Shown here piece after piece: positions 26,150 to 36,690 of a DNA stretch of 64,000 bases. The number at the start of each line of letters is the position of its first letter. The first letter of the stretch is position 1. Origin of the DNA: Isoetes taiwanensis (Eukaryota > Streptophyta > Lycopodiopsida > Isoetales > Isoetaceae); contig JAJEKV010000008.1 of the NCBI GenBank assembly GCA_021234155.1, forward strand, positions 1,693,521-1,757,520. Direction: 5' to 3'. A program made the translations under genes and the position numbers. Under the pieces are notes generated by a model. It ran no database searches and was not told where the DNA came from. It worked only from the letters and a program-made list of their open reading frames with translations.

Positions 26150-26280
26150 AGCTCGAAGAAGGGTACTTTAGGGTTAATCGATTGCATATGGTTTTTAAAG
26201 TTTGGCTGGGAAAGCTTCGAAGAAGGGTACTTTAGGGTTAATCGATTGCATGTGGTTTTTCTGGCAGGGCTGGGCGAGGG
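26150..26280. repeat. Two-copy tandem repeat, unit about 64 bp
   Basis: GAAGAAGGGTACTTTAGGG followed by TTAATCGATTGCATRTGG occurs at about 26155 and 26218. No frame of interest is seen. It may lie upstream of the minus-strand transposase. Confidence 0.7.
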
Positions 26281-26589
26281 GAAGAGGGAGGCAGGTCTCC
26301 AGGGTTATTTGAGCGTTCCGCAATCTGGCTTCACATCAACGCCACGAGATGAAGGCCGGGTCTATCAATCAGGATAATGGATCTCAGAAGCGGATCCATG
26401 CTTTACAGATTATTGCCTGGGCGATTTGTAGAAACACCAAGAGATTGTAGCTGGAAATGGCGATTAGCAGAGTTAGCTGGTCTTTTTTCATAGCTGGTTT
26501 GAGGGAAGAACTGATCCGACGGAATGGAAAGGGATAAAATGGTTGTAGGTTTATATGTGGAAATGGAAGCAAAATAGCCTTTTTTAGGG

Positions 26590-27000
26590 ACATATCAGTC
26601 TTCTTGTCAAGCAGCCTTCTTGCCAGTATTATTATTAATGAAGGTTTTTGCTATAGAAGATAAAAAGGTGGAGACTTTATCAACCTGGGGTGAGTAAAGG
26701 TACTCTTTGATTTTGCCATGTTCCGGCCACAGCTCATCAGATTGGAAACAACGATGTAGTTCTTTTACAGATGCCTTTGCTTCTAAGGTTTCAAGCTCAC
26801 ATTCTGTTATTTGCATTGCTGCGTGGCCCAAGGTAAGGCTTTTTCGTTTTTTTTTTTTGTTATGTACTCTCGTAGCATAAGCAGATCATTTTCACATGCT
26901 AAATCAATGAGAATAGCCTCTAGCAGTAGAGCAGCAGCCAGTTCTGCAACCTGTTCTACCTCATACTCTTCAAATGAGTCTAGATTACTCTATTCTTAAG
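26590..27000 (-). CDS. Unidentified helical protein fragment
   Basis: Minus-strand translation gives about 40 residues (26990-26870, SFEEYEVEQVAELAAALLLE, then ACENDLLMLREYI), a poly-A interruption around 26845-26855, and then 26831-26607 (AAMQITECELETLEAKASVK up to FINNNTGKKAA and a stop). The Glu/Leu/Ala-rich composition suggests helices. No family is recognised. It could be one or two exons of a host-derived gene carried inside the large element. Confidence 0.35.
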
Positions 27001-27820
27001 CAGGGAAGAAGTGCTTAAGAAGATGGGTTGAAGCACAAGCTGGCCATCACCTGCAGAAATTACATCAGAATTGGTTCATGTAGTCATTCTTCCTTGTCTG
27101 CAAAAACTATAAGCATACAGGCTCCTTACGCAACTAGAACTGCTTCAAGAGGACTCAAAAGATACTTGTGTTGTTGGGATTCTACCATTTGAAGTTTCTA
27201 AGCCTCCCGAGATTTGCAGCCCAAATCACACAAAGGTGTTTCTTGAGGACATTTGATGATGAAAATTGTCAGCAACATATTTAACAAACTTAAAGTGATT
27301 GAAAGACCTAGTCGAGAACACCACATACCATTGTCTATAGATAAAACATGGATGTACAGATGCTTTGTTTATTTATTCTTTAGGACATGATGTTGTATGT
27401 AATGCCCTAATTTCTATTCTCAAGGATACTAATTTCTATTCTCTCTTCGGTTTACATTACGTTAATAGATAGTAACATTATCTTTGGTGTTGAATTTAAA
27501 ACCTATATGATAGTGTATATGTCCTCCATGTAATTTTGGAAGTGCAGTTGTAAGTGGTTTTAAAGGCTAGACACGACCACCTATGGAGATGAGCAATTTT
27601 GGCAGCTCGGGGATGATTTTAAATCATATCTTGTTTTAATGCTACATATTGGATGCCAATGCTGGTTATGATTGCCATTTATTTTGTATTGATGCTCCTG
27701 CTTTGTGGAATTAAATTTGTTTTACATATGCCATATGCTTATGAATGATTGCCATGGCAAAACAGGCTTGCACTAGCATATGCATGACAATGTGCAGTTT
27801 ACAATAGTTTATATGATTCT
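27001..27820. other. Spacer with no recognised gene
   Basis: AT-rich sequence with no long frame and no repeat shared with the rest of the window that I could see. Confidence 0.4.
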
Positions 27821-27821
27821 T

Positions 27822-28014
<193 letters not shown>

Positions 28015-30440
28015 AAACTGGCCTAACCAAGCCTTTGATTGATTAGACATTCAAGTAGCCTTGACCCTAACTAAACAAGACCACTTGAATTTATTGGACC
28101 CTAAAAAGGGAGACCTTAGAGATTATGTAACCAAAAATTTTTTTTTAAACAAGAACCAAAAACATATACAGTATTACTAATGTTTTGCCAAAGTTGACAT
28201 AATCAAAGTTTGAGTCTAAAAAGCAGAGCAAGAATCAATGATATTCCCAAGATAGAAAAAACTATCAAAAGAGCATATAAAGAAAAGCCCGACTATTTCA
28301 GCCATACAACAAGATTAACAAATCATAAAGACATGAGAATCATTGCAACCATATAGAAAAAACCAGCGCCTTTAATTAATAAATCTTACTCATGGGTTTA
28401 AACCTTGTACCATGTAACAATCGGATGCCAAGTCGATTTGGACATCCATAAAGAAATATCTTACCCGGTAATTTTGTAACAAATATACAAGCTGTATAAA
28501 TGGAAAAGCGGTAGTTCATAGCCCAACAATTTCTTCTAGCATCCATGCAAAAACAAATTGCGGAGAAGAGAGCTCGGTTACTGCGACAAATAGCATTAAT
28601 TAGCCAAAATAGGGTAAAACACTACACGCTAAGGGTAAGCAATGAACCCTCTTGGCATTTCGCCCTTTACCTCTGATTAAAAAGAAAATATTCACAATTT
28701 ATGATCCTTAGTAGAAATCAATCAAGATCATGGTTGCAAAATAACGGTCGATAAAGAATCATTTGGATCTAGGTCACTTTAAGACAAATCGGCTAAAACA
28801 ATCCTATCGTAGTACTACATCAAGATCAAGTTAAATTAAACAATTGTAAAATCCTATTTCTAATATCAACAGCCACTATAAAAGTTCAATATTACATAAG
28901 ATTCCCCATTATATTGCTCGGATTAAACCTAGCATAATTATATCGGTCGGGATTCGGTCCAAGCAAAGATGAGGTCGAACTAAGTAAAATTAATCCTAAT
29001 TGGATCTAAAGTAGAATTACTTCCCATACCAATCAAGTCCTATCATAGCAAATTCATGAGAATTAATATAATTAAACAAAAAAAGCTGGAACTGATTTAG
29101 ATCGATAACTTCCTTGAATACCACTATGAATTTCACGGGATTTTTGATTATCTAGACCAAAGAGACAAAGGGTGAAACCTGATTTGGTTGCACCTCCATA
29201 TCAATGTCATCATTGCTATCTGAATCGGCTACCATATCTATCTCAACCAAAGCTGCGGGGAGTTATCCATGATCTTAGGCCCATTCTCCGCGGGTCTTCA
29301 AGCTTGGAATAAATTTCGTGATACCGGGGATCACTCTTGGCCCTGTTTGGATCCAGGCCATGCGCTTTGCATAGCTCAATTAACTGAGCCTTGGTTGGTT
29401 GAACATTGTTGTGTTCAACTCCATTCCTCCTGAGAAAATCAATGAGCTTGGCTCTTATGCGCCCTTTGTTAATACTACCTTGAGTATACTGCTTTACTCA
29501 TGGCTCGAATTTTGCCCCAAAGGGAACCATATATTTATATCCAAGAGTTTCGGATTAGATTTAATCATAATCAGCATCTAATCTGCTCATGAATTACAAG
29601 AAAATTAAGGCCAATCAACTTTAGTTAAAAAAAACCGTTACCTGAGATACATAGTGATGAAGAGTACGGCAGATAATTAGCCTGTCTATGGCCGTCATGC
29701 TTTCAAAAGGTTCCAGCTAGTTTGGTTAGGGTTCCGTCATCCAACCTTACGCCATCGCCATAGCGGAGCACCATCGTTAGGGTTATTCTGGGCCAAACCC
29801 GATATTTCCAACCCAAAAGAAAAAAGTAAAAAGTAGTAATAATAAGAAATACATATTACCTTGATTTTACAATGGTTCATGCCCATATTCCACGATTATT
29901 TGAACATTTATTCAACATACCTCATAACAATATTTCATAACAATGTTACCCATCACACCACCATAAAAAAACCCAAAGGGATCCAATACCCTAGTGAAGC
30001 CAAAGTTTCAATCTTGTACCTTTGTGCCCTAATGGTCCAACTTAAATAAATTAATGATACTTATGCCATTTAATATCTCCCTATTAATATGCTAATATAT
30101 TAGTTCCAAGCGTCTACAACCTTCCACACCTTTCATAGAAAATCATGTGAAGCCCATGGTCTATTTTCCAATATCATAGTGAACTTGCCAGTCCATCCAA
30201 AAATAGCTTAAGCAGCTTTCATAACATCATAGCACCACTGTTCAGCTTATATGTCTATAATCATTTTATAGATATGTCAGCATATTCATGCAAAATTAGC
30301 CAACCTTTTAATCAAAGGGGTTTCCACATATATTAAATCAACCTCTAAGTTTCCATCATCTTAGAGTATATTAGAGTAGATTTTAAAGTAGATTAGAGTA
30401 GATTATAACAAATTAGCGAGCATTAAGCTTTTATATATAT
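28015..30440. repeat. 2.4-kb direct repeat, copy A
   Basis: From AAACTGGCCTAACCAAGCC to GCGAGCATTAAGC it matches 36656-39065 in the same order and orientation, at well over 90 percent by eye, with many 1-3 base indels. Both copies end in a TA run. It holds minus-strand exon-like pieces (about 29490-29170) encoding a helix-turn-helix-like block, RAKLIDFLRRNG then KAQLIELCKAHGLDPNR (SAP/HeH-like), and an acidic block VADSDSNDDIDMEVQP. In this arrangement copy A lies downstream of the reverse transcriptase gene and copy B upstream, like the pseudo-LTRs formed by tandem Penelope-like elements. A segmental duplication is the alternative. Confidence 0.85.
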
Positions 30441-30505
30441 ATATATATATATCCCTACCTCCTACCGGAAGGCAGACAAGGTCCCGTATGCTAGCAAAAA
30501 GGGTT

Positions 30506-30537
30506 GGAGGATCCCTTTGCTAGCAAAGGGATCCTCC
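30506..30537. repeat. Perfect 32-bp palindrome
   Basis: GGAGGATCCCTTTGCT is followed immediately by its exact reverse complement, with no spacer. It lies just beyond direct repeat A, next to CCCTACCTCCTACC (about 30453), which resembles the second hairpin of the 3.1-kb array units. Confidence 0.9.
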
Positions 30538-30931
30538 TGCCAACTAAGAGTTGCTTAAAATGTCCTAATGGCACTATTGTAAATATAAGGAATTAATTAT
30601 GGTACAACATATTGCTAGAGTAACATGAAACCATCAAAGAGAATATTACAAGAATATTAGACGAAAAAAAATACGAGGACAATAATCAAGAAAATAATCA
30701 AGAAAATAATCAAGAAAATAAGTAAATACCAGATTATTCTGGATCCTAAATAAATAGCAGTAGTGATACTACTATAGGCCTTACACATAGGCCTTACGTA
30801 AGTAATAATTAAAGTAGTACTATAATTAATTCTTTTTAACTCTTACTCTGTGTACATTTATTTATAATGGTGTTTCCAGTTCCCAGCAAGTCATCTATTC
30901 TCAAACCAATATTCTCTTCATATTCTCAGCT

Positions 30932-31813
30932 ATGGCGTCCGTGTTTTTAGTAGACGTTAAGTTCGGCCATCTACTGGTGAGCAAAGCTTTGTTGATTCAT
31001 TGTTTTTTAGACATACCGATATCAGCAGTTATCATAACAGTAACTTACAGGAAGCTGAGGGGGTATTGCTCGCAAAAGATCAGTACATTGTTGGTGTTGG
31101 ACCGAATCGAAAGGAGTACTCCATTTACATAGCCACTGTGGGTGGGCGAACCTTTTTTACCGAAGGTTGGGAGTCATTTATGCAAGGAAATGCCCTGGTG
31201 GAAGGAACAGCCCTTTTCTGCACCCTATCAGAGAATGGGACTCGTTTAACAGCCCAAATATGTGATGGAAAATATCGTGTAACACCTATTGGCAACAGGC
31301 AACTTGGAGGTTCCGGTCAGAGTGCACCTCCTAAAAATCAGCGTGATACAAAAAGTCGGCGTGGCGTTAATGATCATCCAAAGTACCGTGAACTTGATTC
31401 ATCAGATGATGACACTTCCGATGAGGATGACCAACCATCCCAGAAACCTTTCCGTGTCTCACTACTCAGAGCAAATATAAATAGAGGCCTGGTATACTTA
31501 TTATTTTTCCTTTCAAGTATTACTTTAAGTTTCTTTTACCATTTTCTGTTGTTTGTTTAACTAGGTATTAGAGAATGAGAACAAGTGGCGTAGCCCCCCT
31601 AAAGGATATACAGTTGTAATCACTGGACCAGGAAATCAAAAGAGCTCGTTGGTAGCCAAGAGGAGCAAAAACTGTCTAGGTGTTGGCTGGAATAGCTTTA
31701 AGAAGTTGTTTGGTTTAACCCTTGGAGATGTTCTTGAATTTACTTATAACGGAAATAAGCTTGAGTGGGATATGAAGATACTGAAGGGTGCTGCACTGCA
31801 CAAACTTAGGTGA
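30932..31813 (+). CDS. Two-domain B3 DNA-binding protein
   Basis: B3 domains are plant-specific DNA-binding folds of ARF, LAV, RAV and REM transcription factors. Three exons with GT-AG borders in phase 0 (30932-30976, 31051-31491, 31565-31813) give 244 residues. Domain 1 (about residues 18-90) shows YSIYIATVGGRTFF, EGWESFMQGNALVEGTAL and LSENGTRLTAQICDG. A linker of about 75 residues is rich in Ser/Asp (DSSDDDTSDEDDQPS), and domain 2 (about 160-240) shows YTVVITGP, CLGVGWNSFKKLF, LGDVLEFTYNGNKLEW and a short tail. The pairing resembles REM-type proteins. A TATA-like TTTATAA lies about 70 bases upstream of the ATG. It reads toward the oppositely oriented reverse transcriptase gene, within the block bounded by the 2.4-kb repeats. 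All exons are open, so it may be functional. Confidence 0.8.
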
Positions 31814-32189
31814 AACAAGGTTCAGCCACTATCAGTCACATCAAAACAGGGATATGAACTATAATATTGTATAGTTATCATATGCTAAAAATTTTTGTCG
31901 TTATGCCAATTACCAATAGCTATTGGCTTTAAATTCTGCTGTTTTTACCAACTTCCCATCTGTAATATGAACATATATGTTGCTTTGCAACTTTAAAATT
32001 ATATAATCACTTTGTTGATGGACTATCATATATGTTGTATTACCAACTAGTCTCTAATAACCCAGGTGAAAAGGTTACATTTGATATAACAATATAAACC
32101 AAACAATAGCAAGAGTAGAAATTTTATTAGAAAAAGACTATCATAAAGATAGTGGGTCCACATACATGGAGTTCACTTGTAAAATTTAT

Positions 32190-32430
32190 TCAACATACAC
32201 ATCCGTGTCTTGATATCATATTTAAACCAAGGAAAACATTTAGTATTTAATGCCTAATATCTTTCCTTCCAAAGATTGTACAGCTAAAGCAATTAATAAG
32301 GTCCATTGAACTTGTGACAGCCCAAGTAGGATTATTGTGCAAACCAAGAATTGGTTGCATCATATGATATGATCATCTTCCAGGTCATAATACATGGTGT
32401 ATATTTGGAAGCATATATAAATCCAGAGGT
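32190..32430 (-). pseudogene. Diverged second copy of the 3' end of the reverse transcriptase ORF
   Basis: On the plus strand, GATATCATATTTAAACCAAG through AAAGCAATTAATAAGG and the following bases align with 32655-32890 (GACATCATATCTGAGTCCAG, AAAGCAATTAATAAG), the part encoding the last 75 or so residues of the RT protein. It carries no open frame and appears to be a remnant of an older copy lying downstream of the present gene. Confidence 0.6.
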
Positions 32431-32616
32431 CATAACTGGTAACTCATACTTCCCATAAATTGAGCCACAACATTAATAGACATGTTAAGATACTTTACCA
32501 GTGCCAACTGATATTCCTTGTTCAGTATGTGTAGTCTCCTCTAAACAAGATGATTCAAGTTCTACATGCATGGGATGTAGTTATACACATTTAGGATCAC
32601 CACTGTACCAACTATT

Positions 32617-34905
32617 TTACTGCCATTTGGATTTATATAGCTCGTAGCTTAGGGTTTTGACATCATATCTGAGTCCAGGAAAATTTTCATACTTGAGTAT
32701 CTTAAGAACTTTACGCCAAACATCTTCCTTTCTGAAACCTTTACTGATAAAGCAATTAATAAGTTCTAATAAGTCCACCGCCGCCCAAAAAGGATTGCTG
32801 TGTACATACAAAAGTGGCTGAACTTGTGATATAATAACATTGCATGCCATAAGATAGGGCCTACAGCTGCTAGCATGTATAAATTTTGAAGCCTGAAATG
32901 GCAAGTTATTCCTCTTGTCAAATCTGAAGGTATTATATAAGCCAGTATGATGTGCTGTAATTTCAATAGTCATATTCAAGAAATCAGCTCTTTTTTCCAA
33001 ACCCTTCATCTGATGGCAGTATACAGTTTCATCCTTAATGCCCAAATGTTCCAAGTCATAAATGTTCAGATCCATATTATCCTTTGATAAACCAAGAAAT
33101 CCTCTGATAGCTGGATTGTTAATACTGAGCAGGTCATCAATGTACCTGAAAGTAAATTTGAAATCAGCAGCCTCCTTGAGTTTTCCACTACCGATAAGTT
33201 TACAAATAAAATCAAGTTCCAGAGCAGCCAGATACAAGTTGCACCATCCTGGGCTTGAAGCAAATCCCATAGGAATTCCCTTTACCTGTTTAAAAATACC
33301 ATCATGCATACAAAGCCAACAATTGTTGAGTAACCATATGTTAAGCTTTGTAAACAAAGCTTTATCCAACATTTTCCATGTACCGCTGTCAGGAGCCTTA
33401 TTTTTCCATTCCATAATAATACTGCCATTATCATGCAATTTATACCAAAGTTGAAAGCCTGTATGCAGCTTTTTCTTGAAGTTCCAGGCACAATTGATAA
33501 CTCTTTCCATGATGTTACATATTCCAAGCTCCCCATATAGCGGGATGTTTTCATAACACTTAGTGATATCCACCACCAAGACATCATAGATTTTAGCAGG
33601 AAGATTACAAGACACATCAAATATGGAGTTAACAACCCATGCAGCCCTAATATTATCCATTTGGAATACATTCGCTTTACTACATTTTTGATGACAGATT
33701 GCAGGCCAGATATCCAGAATAAGGTTCAAACCAGCAGCCACAATGGATGCGGGAATAGAAAAGATTGTATCATGAGCATTTGTGATCCATCTGTATTCAG
33801 ATTTATGCGCTTTAAAAATACCTAAAAGGTATGGGAACTCCATACTGCCAATATGTCCATCACCCAGTAAACTATTGATATCAGTTTGTACTTGCAAAGA
33901 TAGCTGCTCCCTAGTAATTGTACAACTACAAAAATCAGTACTGTTTAGTCTCTTGCTGGCTTCGTTTCTAATATGTAATGGGCAAATAAATACAGGATTA
34001 TTAGCAGCCTTATCCACACCAGAGGTATAAAGATTGCTTGCTAACCAATCAATGTTTTTGATAATACTTTCATCCTCAATCAAAAACTTTTTCTTGGTAT
34101 GGATGTTACTTTCCACAAAAAACAGAGCCATCAATTTTATTTCTTTCCTTAAGTCAGCTTTACACTGCTCAATCAGGTTGTCATCAAAACCTGCAAATGA
34201 AAACCTATGCACATGAAAGAACTGTTCAATTGTAACCTCAATTTCTTCCATGAAGTTAATGATGGTAAATGGATGATCTGGGATGAAATTCAGTCCCAGG
34301 GAAAACCAATTTCTCAAACCTTTACAATGAATGATATTTAGATCAGTAGTACGAATATGTCCAATGCTTGGATCAATAAATTTTTGCAACCTTGGTATAG
34401 AGCAGACACATGGTGGCTGTTCAGTATTTGTGAAAACAATTTTGGGTTTATAAAACATATCTTTAAGGTTATCAACATACCTCCAGCCAAAAACTGTATT
34501 TTCCCAAAGATCATAACCAATACTGCCAAAATGTCTGCTGATAACACTTTTAAAAGCACTACTGTAACTGATTTTGTCAACAACTTTAGAAAAATAGGTC
34601 AGGTGTACATACTTCTTATTATTTTTTTCTTTTATCACTTGTAGTTTGATCCTTCCATCAATTCTGTTGCAGAGAACTCTTCTTTTCTGTTCAAAACAAT
34701 GAACATGATTTAGTAAGTCATTTATTTTATTAACTGTTTTTCCATTACATATAGAAAATATTGGGACTAGGCCCATATAAAAGAAGTATTTGGGATACAT
34801 ATCTATATCAAAACTTGGGATAAAACCCATAAAGAGGAAAATTTTGGGATAAACCCGTAATTTTGGGATAAAACCCATAAAGCTTGGCACTAAGGCCAGG
34901 ATCAT
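32617..34905 (-). CDS. Penelope-like reverse transcriptase, 762 aa
   Basis: This would copy RNA into DNA for a retroelement. Seen in order: GHIRTTDLNIIHCKGLRNW (about residues 190-210), matching the 'GHv-tgDL-ii-n--Lr' block upstream of the RT core in Penelope-like elements; RT motif A DVLVVDITKCYENIPL (from about 441, Asp at 446); motif B GIPMGFASSPGWCNLYL (543); motif C RYIDDLLSINN (YIDD at 588); RADFLNMTIEI (about 640); and FDKRNNLPF (about 662), a block typical of this RT lineage. The core looks complete and the frame is open. No GIY-YIG endonuclease follows; the protein ends about 90 residues after the FDKR block. The first 50 residues come from a short DNA repeat (MGFIP / FMGLVP), so the natural start may lie later, near KTVNKINDLL. 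It follows a 577-codon frame on the same strand. Confidence 0.8.
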   Translation of the reverse strand: MILALVPSFMGFIPKLRVYPKIFLFMGFIPSFDIDMYPKYFFYMGLVPIFSICNGKTVNKINDLLNHVHCFEQKRRVLCNRIDGRIKLQVIKEKNNKKYVHLTYFSKVVDKISYSSAFKSVISRHFGSIGYDLWENTVFGWRYVDNLKDMFYKPKIVFTNTEQPPCVCSIPRLQKFIDPSIGHIRTTDLNIIHCKGLRNWFSLGLNFIPDHPFTIINFMEEIEVTIEQFFHVHRFSFAGFDDNLIEQCKADLRKEIKLMALFFVESNIHTKKKFLIEDESIIKNIDWLASNLYTSGVDKAANNPVFICPLHIRNEASKRLNSTDFCSCTITREQLSLQVQTDINSLLGDGHIGSMEFPYLLGIFKAHKSEYRWITNAHDTIFSIPASIVAAGLNLILDIWPAICHQKCSKANVFQMDNIRAAWVVNSIFDVSCNLPAKIYDVLVVDITKCYENIPLYGELGICNIMERVINCAWNFKKKLHTGFQLWYKLHDNGSIIMEWKNKAPDSGTWKMLDKALFTKLNIWLLNNCWLCMHDGIFKQVKGIPMGFASSPGWCNLYLAALELDFICKLIGSGKLKEAADFKFTFRYIDDLLSINNPAIRGFLGLSKDNMDLNIYDLEHLGIKDETVYCHQMKGLEKRADFLNMTIEITAHHTGLYNTFRFDKRNNLPFQASKFIHASSCRPYLMACNVIISQVQPLLYVHSNPFWAAVDLLELINCFISKGFRKEDVWRKVLKILKYENFPGLRYDVKTLSYELYKSKWQ

Positions 34906-34956
34906 ACTATGTATGTCCTATTGTATTTATTCCATATGGAATCAAACCCATATACT

Positions 34957-36690
34957 TTAGAACATAATGTTATTGCTGCCAGCTCCCGCCACAATATTAT
35001 TTATATCAGCATGACTTCGGGTAATTTTTGGAGGCCTCAGAATGCCACTAACAGTAGTATTGCTGTTCTGAATTCTTTTCCTTGCAGGTGCATAACCAAA
35101 GCTGCTGTTATCATGAAGATGGTCCATTAAGAACTTTCTAGACTTTATGGTTTTTTCAATGATGTCAATAACCCTATGGTTTCCAAATTCCTGCTTGAAA
35201 TTACAGTTCACACTTTCAGCCAGTCTGTGAGTCATTTTGAAGAACAGCTCCCTTATTTTCAAGTATCCAATATAGGATAACACCACTTTCTTGATAGGAT
35301 CAGATGCCAGCCATCTACACATGTATGCAAACCTCATTTGTATGTTTTGCTCAGGCCAAATCCTCTCTAGATTGTTTAACATGAACCATACCATATGGTC
35401 AAACCATATGATATTATCGGGACACTTATCCTCAGTGACATTATCACAGTTGCATTTGAAAAATGGGCAATAGGTCCTCCAAATTCGCTTCAGATAAAAA
35501 TCAATTCTAGGTTCATTGGTTTTCGCCATATGGCCCTTTTGCCCAATGTACAAAGCAGTCCCAATAATACATTTTTTCTCCAGGATCTGAATACTGAAAG
35601 GTAGACACTCATTAATTTTCCTGATATTTTTAGTGAAGGACATTGCATCCTTTTCAGCTTTAGTGACCTCCTCATTAGTCAGACGTGCTAGCATTATAAA
35701 GGAATCCTTGCTGATAGGGGCAGCAACCCCAAGATTTTTACTTGCCCAAAGGACTTGCTGAAACTGGTCTCCATGAATTTCTACATTTCTCCCTGACATA
35801 ATAGGGAAACCACCGCAATTAAACAAGTTTAATTCCTTCAATCCATACGCTTCAGTTTCTGCTCTAACCTTATCGTCCTCATTGCAGGGGACATTTGATT
35901 CTTCAAGACTAATAGCTGAACTAGGAACAATACTTTCAATCTCTTCCACATTAAACAAGCAATTATCCAATGTAATATCTTGCTCCACAGCTTTGTCATT
36001 GGGGGTATTACCTTTATCTTTGGGAGGATATGTGAATTTCAGAGAATTCTGCTTTTCCAACGCTGTCAGACCTTTAATAAAGGCCAGCAGATCATACATA
36101 TCCTTCTTATCCGCCTCCATGTGTGCAATGGGTAATTTCTTATACGTGTCAATAATCAGTTGATGACACTTACCATAGTCAGCATCTTTGAAGTTTGCAA
36201 CAAGACTGAGCATATTATTGAAGCCTAGGAACAGAATTGCCGAAATATCACCATCTTCCAGGGTGCATTCCTTACAAATGAGTAGCTTATGCACTTCCAC
36301 CATTTTTATACAGGCTAAGACTGCCTGTACAGCTTTATTAGGGGCAAGAATCCCAGCAGCAGCATATCCAAATTTAGCTAAATCAGGAAGCCATTCCAGT
36401 GTGCTTTCAGATGAAGTCTGCCCTTTGGTTTGCTGATTGCTCTCCTGGTTGTTAACAGAGCCAGTGCATTTTTTCAAAGTAAAAGCCTCCTGAATGAACA
36501 AGAATAAGAATAAGTTAACAACCATGAATTGAGTGGGACAATTCAAGATGCCAATAAAATTAAGATTAAGATTAAGACTAAGATTAAGATTAAGATTACA
36601 TTGATCTCTAAGGTCCTCACCAGTAAAACCAGTGATCCAAAGTAGGAGATATATAAACTGGCCTAACCAAGCCTTTGATTGATTAGACAT
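34957..36690 (-). CDS. Unidentified 577-aa protein upstream of the reverse transcriptase (ORF1)
   Basis: An open frame on the same strand, ending about 50 bases before the RT frame. The first 70 or so residues come from direct repeat B and a (TTAATC)n tract that encodes an Asn-Leu run, so the true coding start is probably internal (after about 36490) or joined by splicing to upstream exons in repeat B. The body is globular with Cys pairs (LLICKECTLEDGD; CPFFKCNCDNVTEDKCPD) that could bind zinc, YSIGxL-like hydrophobic helices, and a basic C-terminus (SFGYAPARKRIQN). LYIGQKGHMA contains YIG, but the rest of a GIY-YIG nuclease is not evident. Its position suggests an accessory protein of the retroelement. 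No family is recognised. Confidence 0.55.
   Translation of the reverse strand: MSNQSKAWLGQFIYLLLWITGFTGEDLRDQCNLNLNLSLNLNLNFIGILNCPTQFMVVNLFLFLFIQEAFTLKKCTGSVNNQESNQQTKGQTSSESTLEWLPDLAKFGYAAAGILAPNKAVQAVLACIKMVEVHKLLICKECTLEDGDISAILFLGFNNMLSLVANFKDADYGKCHQLIIDTYKKLPIAHMEADKKDMYDLLAFIKGLTALEKQNSLKFTYPPKDKGNTPNDKAVEQDITLDNCLFNVEEIESIVPSSAISLEESNVPCNEDDKVRAETEAYGLKELNLFNCGGFPIMSGRNVEIHGDQFQQVLWASKNLGVAAPISKDSFIMLARLTNEEVTKAEKDAMSFTKNIRKINECLPFSIQILEKKCIIGTALYIGQKGHMAKTNEPRIDFYLKRIWRTYCPFFKCNCDNVTEDKCPDNIIWFDHMVWFMLNNLERIWPEQNIQMRFAYMCRWLASDPIKKVVLSYIGYLKIRELFFKMTHRLAESVNCNFKQEFGNHRVIDIIEKTIKSRKFLMDHLHDNSSFGYAPARKRIQNSNTTVSGILRPPKITRSHADINNIVAGAGSNNIMF
36556..36600. repeat. (TTAATC / GATTAA)n microsatellite inside ORF1
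   Basis: Seven or so six-base units encode an alternating Asn-Leu stretch in the minus-strand frame. The unit is not the plant telomere repeat TTTAGGG. Confidence 0.85.

Noticed and set aside
35500-35600. GIY-YIG nuclease in ORF1 based on YIG in LYIGQKGHMA
   Set aside because: The paired GIY strand and the Arg/Glu pattern at proper spacing are not visible; three residues are not evidence.
33062-36436. Plus-strand frames over the RT and ORF1 genes
   Set aside because: Antisense shadows; no domain, and each is shorter than the minus-strand frames.
36556-36600. Telomere repeat tract next to the RT element
   Set aside because: The unit is TTAATC, not TTTAGGG or a known plant variant, and only about seven units exist.
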